Shown piece by piece: positions 1 to 10,500 of a stretch of 64,000 bases of DNA. Both the position numbers and the translations under genes were made by a program. Under the pieces are notes generated by a model. That model was not told where the DNA came from and searched no databases. It worked only from the letters and a program-made list of their open reading frames with translations. Origin of the DNA: Schistosoma mansoni (Eukaryota > Platyhelminthes > Trematoda > Strigeidida > Schistosomatidae); assembly GCF_000237925.1 (NCBI RefSeq), contig NC_031496.1, forward strand, positions 1,217,396 through 1,281,395. The letters are read 5' to 3'. Positions within the stretch are counted from its first letter, which is position 1. Each line of letters opens with the position of its first letter.

Positions 1-75
1 TGTACCTACATCTTAGAATAGATATTCACTCTAGGACTCGAACTCAAATACCTTTCACTTCAAACAAACAATACC
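1..75 (-). repeat. decayed Smα-type SINE fragment, cut by window edge
   Basis: Reads on the minus strand like the tRNA-related head of the Smα copy at 37395-37690: the B-box-like GAGTC/GAACTC block and its flanks are recognisable. It is short and diverged, and no ribozyme core is left. Confidence 0.4.
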
Positions 76-736
76 AAGTAAATTCAAAGTTTTCAAAACA
101 TCCTAACACCAAATGATATAAACATAACAATAAATAATTAAAAAAATAACGAATATTTCTAATTTTTTTTTATTTGCATTTATCGATCTTAATTTTTTTC
201 TTTCCTTTAGAAGAAACAAAAAACAGAAAGAAAAAACAAAAACGAAAAAAAAAAAAACTTTTATTGATTGGAAAAATATTGATTATTGATTATGTTTAAA
301 TGCAAATTCAATTGTTACTATGCACATTTACATTTACATATTCATACATACATATATATATATATAGAGAGAGAGAGAGAAGTTTTAATTAAACAAAGCG
401 GAATAATTACATTTATCCAAAAACAAAATAAAACAAAGAATTAGAAAGAGACGTACCCGCACACACGCATACACACACATGTATTACGGGGGGGGAGGAA
501 TAATAAAGACTTGATTGACTAATTAATTGTTTTTTTCATAAATAGATTTGATTGATTTACACTGATGATGAAAGATTGTTCAAGTGACGAAACAGTCATA
601 AATAATATTATATATTGAATGAATAATATCACTGATAATTATCAATATTAATAATAATAATAATAATAATAGTAATAGTGTTATACACAAAAGAAATAGA
701 AACTCCCAATCAATTTATAGATTCGATCAACAATTG
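76..736. other. 3' flank of CNOT3, low-complexity AT-rich DNA
   Basis: Poly-A runs, a TA/GA simple repeat near 350-380 and a TAA-type repeat near 645-670. No gene is seen. Part of it may be CNOT3 3' UTR, because the stop codon is at 1090-1092 on the minus strand. Confidence 0.5.
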
Positions 737-778
737 CTTGCTCCTCGACAAGGGGTAACAGGCGTAAGTAAGTAAAGT
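737..778 (+). mobile_element. 3' tip of an SR2-type RTE LINE
   Basis: Carries the 3' signature shared with the copies ending at 38336 and 41745: a GCTCCTCGACAAGGGGTAAC block, then GGCGTAAGTAAGTAA. Only the last ~40 bp are present, as in a strongly 5'-truncated retrotransposition. Confidence 0.6.
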
Positions 779-1089
779 AATCAACAATAGCTGCATTATG
801 TAATTGAAGGAAGGGGGAAAAAAGAAAGAAAGGGGGGAGGTAAGTAGGAAAGGGAGGGGAAATTACACCAATCAAAATAGCAAAAAATGCAAACCAACAA
901 ATATGAAAGCACCTATTCATTCATTCATCCATTCTCATTTTTACTTTTTATACAATAAATAAATAGATTGAACATTGACTAATTGAATGAAACAACAACA
1001 ACAACAAAAGGAAAAAAAAGATAGATATGTAATCCATCACAACAAAATTGTATCCTCCTTCGTTTACCTCCTCCTTCTTCTCCTCCTAT

Positions 1090-1518
1090 TTAAAAGTCTT
1101 TATCTTCTAAAAAACTATAATGAAACATAAATTCTTCTTTTTTACGTTGTCTCATTGTTCTATAATCATAATAAATATAAGAACCTGATTCATATTCATC
1201 GGTAATTTGTTTTGGTTCTTCATGTCGTTGAAACCACATCATAAATTTGGTATGAAATCTCCATGACATACGTTTTAATGCTTTAGCAGCATAATATTGT
1301 GCTTTAGTACCTTCAAAATAATAGAATATAAAAAATAATGTTTGAGCATCTAATTTCATATAATATTCTTCATTATCTGTACCAATAATAGGTTCACGTG
1401 GATAATATATTGGACAATTGATCGTATTTTTACAGATAATCATACGGGATTTTTCTGTATCACATGAATGGGGTAAACGACGATAACCACTTTCTAATGC
1501 TTGAAGTTGTAATAGAAG
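1090..1518 (-). CDS. CNOT3: CNOT3 exon 3 (NOT box, stop codon)
   Basis: Acceptor ATATAG at 1519-1520. 142 codons plus TAA. It holds the whole NOT2/3/5-type C-terminal domain with YYMKLDAQTLFFIFYY, TKFMMWFQRHEEPK and a YIYYDYRTM/RQRKKEEFMFHYSFLED end. Similarity to vertebrate CNOT3 is high throughout. Confidence 0.95.
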   Translation of the reverse strand, partial: LLLQLQALESGYRRLPHSCDTEKSRMIICKNTINCPIYYPREPIIGTDNEEYYMKLDAQTLFFIFYYFEGTKAQYYAAKALKRMSWRFHTKFMMWFQRHEEPKQITDEYESGSYIYYDYRTMRQRKKEEFMFHYSFLEDKDF

Positions 1519-4500
1519 CTATATGTGGTTGTATATTCATGTATTCATTGTAAAAAGAAAAGAAATAAAAGAAGGATTAGATTTGAAAACTAAAACAAAA
1601 CAAAATGATAATATAAACAACTTGAGATATATGAGTTGCCATGGTGATTGTACTGTAGTGAACAAAACATGGGTGAGGGAACGATCGAATGTATTTAAGC
1701 ACATGGCCACGCGTATATAGCCTCTGCCATACAAGTCATACTCACTGCCTTTTTGTGGTGGGGTGTTGTTTACGGATTCGAGAGGACAAAAAGTGAATGT
1801 CAGGCGCTTTAACCAGGTGATTGGTGGACACAGAAAGTTCACCTAGGGGAGTTGAAAAACCCTCATTACAAACCAATGGTGCACATAGGCTCCAGTATCC
1901 TGAAGGAACAAATGCCGTATGGACCAATTGTTGGTCATCGGCTACCATGGGACTGCATCTTTTCACGATGAACCATTACCTTGTGGACTAGGCCTTCAGG
2001 TCAAAGGCTCGGGGTGCGGCCCTCTAAGAAAACCACCTGCTTCGGTTTGGGCACCTGAGCAGTATCACAGCCCTCGCGCAAATCAAATGAGATTTGTGCG
2101 GCGCATATTTATCTGGTGCCTCCTTGTACCAATATTTATGCGTTTAAATAATAATAATAAAAATTATAATATACCAGAGATATAACGATCAAAATTCATG
2201 AATAATAAAATAACTTCAAATATATAAATCTGAATTCTAGATTCATTTATTGTCATATTTTTGATTCGAAACAAAATAAGGTGAGAGACAAGGTAGGTCC
2301 TGGATTCGAATCTAGCGAGTGCGGGATCGTGGATGCGCACTGCCACTGAGGAGTCCCATAATAGGACGAAACAGCCGTCAAGCAGTACTTCCAGGCTTTC
2401 CGTGGTAGTCTAGCTTCAAATGACTTACGCTTCCAACTATGAAAATACTAAATCTCCACACAAAAACAAAAACCCCTTCTGAATAAGGAATTATTAATTT
2501 TGTATAAATTGTACTAGTTTATATTCATAGCAAATTGATTTCTTTTTGAGTGTGTGTGTGTTTGTTTGTTTGTTTTTAATGAATTGACCTGAGAACTAGA
2601 TTCTCAATCAAAGAGAGTTGTAATGATCTTTTTTTCTTTCTTACTCTATCAACAATTGTAAATGGTATCAATCTATGGTTTGGTTAGTAATTATTTAATC
2701 GGTTCATATTTATTATGGTCAATAAAATAAAAGGTTTTCCATGGTGGCCTAGCTTCAATTGACTTATGATTTCAACTATGGAAATACTGAAATCTCCACA
2801 AAACTCCTTCTGATCTAGAATCATATGCTCACTAGTGACTGACTTCAAGGGAGGTTTCCTTGGGTTCTAGTGATAAGCAGTGACCAATGGAGTTCAACCA
2901 AGTCTGTTGTAGAGATATCAACTCACTGAAGACAATTGGTGAACAGTTGCTCAAAGTTCGTGGATTGATTGAAGTTAGATATTAACACCGTTGGATGCCG
3001 GCCGGCTCAAAGGTCTATCGGTTAAGTGTTCTGGCGCGAGACTGGTAGGTCTTGGGTTGGAATCTCGCCAGACGGGATCGTGGATGCGCACTGCCACTGA
3101 GGAGTCCCATAATAGGACGAAACGGCCGTCCAGTACTACCAGGTTTTCCCTGGTGGTCTAGCTTGAATTGACTCATGATCTCAACTATGAAAATGAATAA
3201 TTAGCATAGATTTATTCAATTACTAAGATAGTTCAGTTAAATCCACATATTAAGGTGGATAGTTAAATGGTAATGTTCTTTAGGAATAGAAGTCATTTAC
3301 GAAATACAGGTTTATATGCAGTTGGGTTGGAACTATATTCTTTTTGTGTAAGACTCAGTGATTCTATCAAACTAAGTGGAACATTGTATAGACTTGCGAC
3401 CTATCGGTTGAAAACGTACATTTTAACCATTCAGTCACCGCCCCATAACTTCTTCAATTAAAAAGCACGAGATATAAAGATGTTGAAGACAATAAGTGAA
3501 ATCCTAGTTATACGATCGGATCTGAAAAGATAACCGGTAAGAGTAGAGGATATTCGTAGGTTACTAGTATTCGATTATAGGTGTCTTCGAAGCATTGTTC
3601 GTATATCCTGAGACCACCGACTAAATAATGAAGTTGTTAAAAAACGGGTACTATATAAGAATGGCAAATCGATTGATGAAGTAGTGAAACTTCATCAGTT
3701 GAGATGGCGCGGACACGTGTTACGTATGCCCAACAACTGACTCCCCCGACGTGCGATGTTTTATGGTGTAGAAGTAGGTTGGAAGAAAACTAAGGGTGGA
3801 CAGACCAAAACGTGGCACAAATCCATGAAGTCACTGACAATTGGACTGAGCCATGTTGGTAGATGTAGACCACCTGGTTGGGATTCGCAAGATGGTAGCA
3901 ATCGATGGTTAGAGACCTTGAATGACATGGCTCAAAATCGTTTGCAATGGCGAAGGTGCATCCACTCTTTGTGTCCTGCCAGATTCTAATCTTCTGAATT
4001 CTTCATGTCTCTATCTTTTTTGTCTTTCCAAATTAATTTCATTGGATTATACTCCTTGAATAACATCTTCAAACCCTAATCTTTCCGATTAGTGCTTATA
4101 CTCTTACTACTTCTACCTTTATGGGATTTGAATCGACAACTTCATCTCTGTGTTAGTGTGGTATGGCAATTCGAACTGATGTACGTACGTACGTACGACG
4201 TTCTACGTTGTGAATGACTGAGATAGGCGGTAATAAATAATACATCATATCAATAATCCAAATGGTGTGATTGTAACTAAGAAACAAAAACTCTCTTATA
4301 TCATATGAATAAATTTTAGAAATAAGACATAATTATTTGTAACTTTCATTTAAACCTAAAAAAGGAAAAAATACTAAATGACAATTAGATTTTATTGATT
4401 TATAATGACAACAACAAAAAAAGAGAGACGACGAATAGATTAATTTTATTGATTTCCAATAAACAGAGTAATAGCAAAGGTAAATTATAAGTGGATCTCA

Positions 4501-7500
4501 ACTATATAAAATTACTTCACAAAACCCCCCCTTCTGATAATGATCATATGCTCACTAGTAACTGGCTTCATGAGGTATTTCCTGAAGTTCTAGTGAGAAA
4601 CAGTAACCAGTGGAGTTCAACTAGGTCTGTTGTGAGATATCAACTCACTGAAGACAACTGGTGAATGTATCGTTCAATCTCGTGGATAGGTTGAAGTGAG
4701 ACATTAACACCGTTGGGTACCGGCTAGCTCAGTGGTCTAGTGGTTAACGCTCGCCCGCAAGAGACAGATAGGTCCTGTGTTTGAATCTCAAGAGGCGGGA
4801 TCGTGGATATGCACTGTTGATGAGTCTCACGATAAGACGAAACGGCCTTCCAGTGCTTCCACGTTTTCCATGGTGGTCTAGCTTCAATTGACTCATGATC
4901 TCAACTATATAAAATTACTGGAAATCCCCACAAAACCCCCTTCTGAAAAGTGGATTTCTCAATGAATGTATTGTATTTCTATAATATATATATATAACAG
5001 TAGTTCATAGAAATGGTCAAAAGGAAAAATATATCCATTTTTTAAGGAGTATTAAATACAATGGGTATGATGTATTTTTTCATAGTTGAAATCATGAGTC
5101 AATTGAAGCTAGACTACCAAGGAAAACCTGGAAGCACTGCTTGACGGCTGTTTCGTACTATTATGGGACTTCTCAGCAGTGCGCATCCATGATCCCGCAC
5201 TCGCGAGATTCCAACCCAGGACCCATCAGTCTCGCGCCAGAACACTTAACTGATAGACCACTGAGCCGGGTGGCATCCAACGGTGTTAATGTCTAACTTC
5301 AATCAATCCACGAAGTTTGAGCAACCGTTCACCAATTGTCTTATTTATTGTTATTTGTTCATATGTATATGGATTAACTTTATAAGATATATAGTAATCT
5401 GTTAAACTTTTATAATTGAATTATATTTAGGAGTTTAATCCAACTTATTAGTTTTTATCCTAGAAAAAGTATGGCAAATGGTATGGCAACTCGAACTGAT
5501 GTACGTACGTACGTACGAAGTTCTACGTTGTAACTGACTGACTGACTGAGAAAAAGTCAGTTAATCATCTTTCAAAAAAAACACAGAATTTGACACACAT
5601 ATGCATCAACTCGAATTGTCACACAATATCACTATAGCGACAAGAAGTGAACAAGACAAATGTCAGATTGGTAAAAGCAGTAACAGTATTAGTGATAATA
5701 TTAATCATTAACTATAGATAAAATAATTTCAAGAGATATGGATTCGTGGGATAAAAAAGTAAAGGATCATATTTAATTTCAAGATCGAAAAGAAGACAAA
5801 GAATGAACGTTTATTATTTATTTATTTAAACACATGAGTATCGGTACAAAGGGGCACCGAATACATATGCGGCACACAAATCTCATTTGATTTGTGTGAG
5901 GGCTGTGATACTATACGGGTGCCCAGACCGAAGCAGGTGGTTTTCTTAGGGGGCCACACTCTGAGCCGTTGACCTAAAGATCTGATCCACAAAGCAGTGG
6001 AGCATCGTGAGGACATGCAGTCCCATGGTAGCCGGTGACAAATGATTGATTCATATATCATTTGTCCCTTCAGGATACTGGAGCCCATTGGTTTGGAATG
6101 CGGGTTTTCCAACTCCCCTAAGCGGACAATCCGTGTCCACCGACCCGGTTAAAGCGTCGGACATTCGCTTTTCGTCCTCTCAATTTGGTAAACAACAGTA
6201 ATGCCACCAGAAGGCAGTGAGTATCTAAGCCATTACGATTAACTTTAAATCATGTTACTAAAGTTTCCAAGTATTAGTGAAGAAAATCGCACAGATACCA
6301 ACTAGGCACTCTACATTTATTAGCATGGTCATACTCTAACACAACCTTTTCGATGCAAAATTACTCAAAAGCTATCGAAAGGAAGATAATGAGTAGTTGA
6401 AGGAATTTCATACTGAAACAGAATATGAAACTAATCCTTATAATCATTTCTTCTCATTTTCAATTAAAATTTGAAAAATCATCGTCGCTGGTAACTTGTG
6501 AATGAGCGAAAAAACACAAACTGAGAAGCTTATTCATAAGATCCTTATTATCATACATCATATGGTACACCTTACATCTGTCATTGTCAATTTAAACGCT
6601 ATTTCAAACTTGATATTTTGCAGGTATGTTAGAAAAATGTATTTCAGCATCCTTATCAATACGCTCTAATTTACTATGGATAATTCAATGTGGGCAAATA
6701 GTTAGACAGAAAGTATTACCTATATCTCGGAAAATTGGACTACCGACACCTTAATTGAAATCAGTAGGTAACAGCATTATTAGTACAATTCCAACATATT
6801 TTTCCATTATATAACAAGTCTGTAGAGATTCGTGCAATTTAATAGTCATTTGAAAAATAGCTAGAAATCATTAGAAGTTAGGGACTCCTAGATAGATAGA
6901 TATTTAGTCCTAGTTCGTGGCTCTTTAACAGTTTTCATCCATGACCTTATATGATAGTACTAGATGATGGAGCGGTGACTCAGTGATTAAGGTGTCCGAC
7001 TTTCGAGCATCGACTATAGGGTTTGAACCCAGCTCCATATAGTATAACTGAGTGACTAAAGTTGGTGTGTAGCAGTTAATTACGACTCACTGGTCTTAAT
7101 GTTAGTATGAATATGCCGATAACTGAATCTCTTGAATTTGAGCTCTTATGAGTGGGGCGATGTACTGTTGATAAGTTCCAAACTAGGATGAAACAGTTAC
7201 TTAGTGACCTCTAGTTCTTATCCTGCCAGAAATTTGTAAAAAAAACCAATTTAAGATTAAAGAATACGATCAAATATACGTGCATGTCACAGTTTTGTTC
7301 GCCAGAAAGCTCGATTTAAGCTGACCAAAACAAACACTAGGATTCTGGTAAAAGATTACTCGGTATAATGATTTTATAAACTGTGGTTTTTACACCATTT
7401 AATGAATCTGCAGTGTTTCAAGAAATATTACAAATATATTTTGTTTAGGAGGCTAATGTAATGTTGATAAGTATTTAATGATAATTAACTTTCGGATGAT

Positions 7501-10500
7501 TTGCCCCCAAATGCCCTGGTACGGCCGAGAGTGTAGATAGTACGCTCTCCCTCTCCAAATGCTCTCACATGGCCACGCGTTTATAACCTCTGACAGGGAA
7601 GTCCTGTTCACGGCCTTCTCGAGGCTGGGGGTATCGTTTACAAAATTGGAGACGAAAAGCGAATGTCCAGCACTTTAACCGGGTTGGTGGACACGGAAAG
7701 TCCACCTAGAGGAAGTTGGAAAACCCTGATTCCAAACCAATGGGCTCCAGTATCCTGAAGGGACAAATGATGTATGAATCAATCATTTGTCACCGGCTAC
7801 CATGGGACTGCATGTCCTCACGATGCTCCACTGCTTTGTGGATCAGATCTTTAGGTCAACGGCTCAGAGTGTGGCCCCCTAAGAAAACCACCTGCCTCGG
7901 TCTGGGCACCTGTGCAGTATCATAGCCCTCACACAATCAAATGAAATGACATTTTTTGTGGCGCATATATATCTGGTGCCTCTTTGTACCAATATTTATG
8001 TGTTGAAATAAATAAATTTGGTCAACCACAACCTGAGAATGTGCAATGAAATATCGAATTTTCTTTTGCATGACGACGTCAAACCCAAAACATACGAAAT
8101 ATTAGCATCAAGTGAAAATTATTATACCAGTGGCAACTATTCTAATAAGCACTGACAACTCCCACCAAATGGTCCTTCGAATTGACACTTTTTATATTTA
8201 TAAACTATAATCAACTTTAATAGGAAAGAAATTTAAAGTGTTTCTGCTCCTTTTATTAGTAGTCAGTCAGTTAGTCAGCTACAACATAGGACCAGGCACA
8301 TATATGCATCGGTCCAAGTTGCCATATCTCGTTAACACAACAAGATGAACACCGGATTCATAGAAGTAATTAATTTAGTGGTGGTAATATATATAAAAGA
8401 TTGTATATAAGGATATGGTATAGGAAAGAAGACAGATATGAAGCAATTTGAACCTCTAACAGCACTCAAGATCACTTTTAGTAGTATGTAATTGCTAAAA
8501 CAACAGAGAAATTAGTGAATTTTTGTTTAGCAGTTTAAAACACTTATCAGCTTGTGTGGCATCACAAAATGGTATCCTCGCGATAAAGTCTATGGATCGG
8601 GTATGGCGGATGATAGAATCATTATATTTTCTAATGAAATTAATCGTTTGTACTTGCTAATCTTTTTTTTCTACTTTTTCATTTTGATCCAACATTATTG
8701 CAACAGCTCGAATCATTAAACAATCACGTTAGGTTGGTTAAGACTAAATCAATGCAATGATGTAAACAAATATCCGTAGAAAGACCAGGACATATGAAAA
8801 ATAGACCGGAGTGGAGAAGATAAAAATTAATTTACCTCTTGTGGTACAGCTCCTTTGGGTTTGTCTAGATTTCTGTTACGGAAAGGAGCAGCAGCATCAC
8901 GTGGATGCATATGAGCATGAACAGGACTATTCTGATTTTTTATTTGTTGAGAATGTAAAGATGGTTGTATACTGGATAGTTGGCTGTCTAGTCCTAAATA
9001 AGAGGACTGTACTTGAGGATTGGTTGTAGATATGATAGTTGAAGGAAGTGGTAAAGATGAAACACTAGATGTTGAATGAAATTTACTAGACAAGGAAATT
9101 GCAGAAAGTGACGGATCCATAGCAACATTAGAACCTGCACGTCCTAAAGATGGATGTTGAGAGCAGGCGAGTAGGGATGACAGTTGTTTATCCTGAGAAG
9201 CAGCTAGCATAGCCGTTGAATATAAACTGGGAGGAGTACGATTAACGTTTTCAGGGCTTTCATCTGTAGAAGTGGAAAGCATCGAATTGTTGTAAGCATT
9301 AGTAACACCTGAAGTCTTGCTAACATCAGATGACATACTTCGGAGTGGAATAGGCGATGAAGAATTTATTGAGTTGGGAACACACGACGGTTGACATGGA
9401 GCATGTAATTCTTCTCGACCGTTGATTACAGAAGAATCTTCTTTTACATGAGAGGCAGAAAATGCAAGACTAGGTACTGTAGATGTTGAATTTATTCCTG
9501 AAACAGAGGAGAAAGGTGTTAATGAATTGCTATCATCACCGGGGCCATTTTTTATTTGTGATTGTAACTGAGGATTTGTTGTAACTGTATTGGGACGGTC
9601 ATTATGTTTCTGATTGGTTTCGTTCTTCTGGTTTCGAGAAAGGTCGTCAACAACAACCTGAGAATCTAGAGTACTAGAGGGTTTGATCGGGCCCATCTCG
9701 GCAACGATTGTTATACTGTTTGATGTGGAATGATTATTTGCGTTTAACTTTCCAGACTTATTAGGAGTGCCAGCAACAACTTGGGACATAAGAGCAGGAG
9801 CAGTTTGGTTAATTGAAGCAGCAGGTTTTTGTTTACCCGATGAACCTGGTGTATTTGAAGATTTCATAGGTGTACTAGTAGAAGAAGCGGATACATGTGG
9901 TAACAAGGAGACTTTATCATCACTTTTAGCACGTTCTCGGGAAGAAGACGCATTGGAGGACGCTGATGACCCAGGATGAGTGACAGACGAATCTGTATTA
10001 TTTGATGCACTTGTATGAGTTGAAGTTGAAGAGCCAGCATCATCACTCCCTACCCGTTGATTTACCAAGGTAGTACCAGGGGTTATTACACCATTTAAAT
10101 CATGCTCTTGATTTCCTGTTGCAGTGCCTGATGCTGCAGTTATTCCAGTAGAATCACCTAACTCATCCAAACATAAATCATCATAAATATTCTTAAAGTC
10201 AAACATAGACTGATTATCACTACAATCGATCACATATTCAATAGACTCTTGAATAGATCTAACTTTTGTACAATCTAATCGTTCATTATCTAATAAACGC
10301 ATAATTGTTTCAAGTTTTTCAACATGAAAACAACACATTTCTAAACGTTGACGTTTTTCATCGATTGCTGAAGCTGTTTCTTTATCTATTCTTTTCTTTT
10401 TAGTATTATTTGATAAGTTTTCAATCTCAAACTCATATTTTTCTGTTTGTGTATTTAATGAACTGATACATTGTTTTAACCAATCATCTAATTCTTCTTT

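Noticed and set aside
556-600. Hammerhead-like string (CTGATGA ... GACGAAACAGTC)
   Set aside because: The conserved strings are present, but the sequence between them does not form a stem II next to the core, so I do not call a ribozyme.
681-920. Small minus-strand frame in the CNOT3 3' flank
   Set aside because: Low-complexity DNA overlapping an SR2 tail; no protein-like conservation.
3006-3075. tRNA-like A and B boxes
   Set aside because: They belong to the SINE-like hammerhead repeat; no cloverleaf with a sensible anticodon arm, so not a tRNA gene. The same holds for the copies at 4730, 37640 and 46750.
5822-6112. Frame of 96 aa that recurs at 7716, 34723 and 54908
   Set aside because: It recurs because family A DNA recurs. 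Stops fall at different places and copies lie in both orientations to their surroundings, so it is not treated as a gene.
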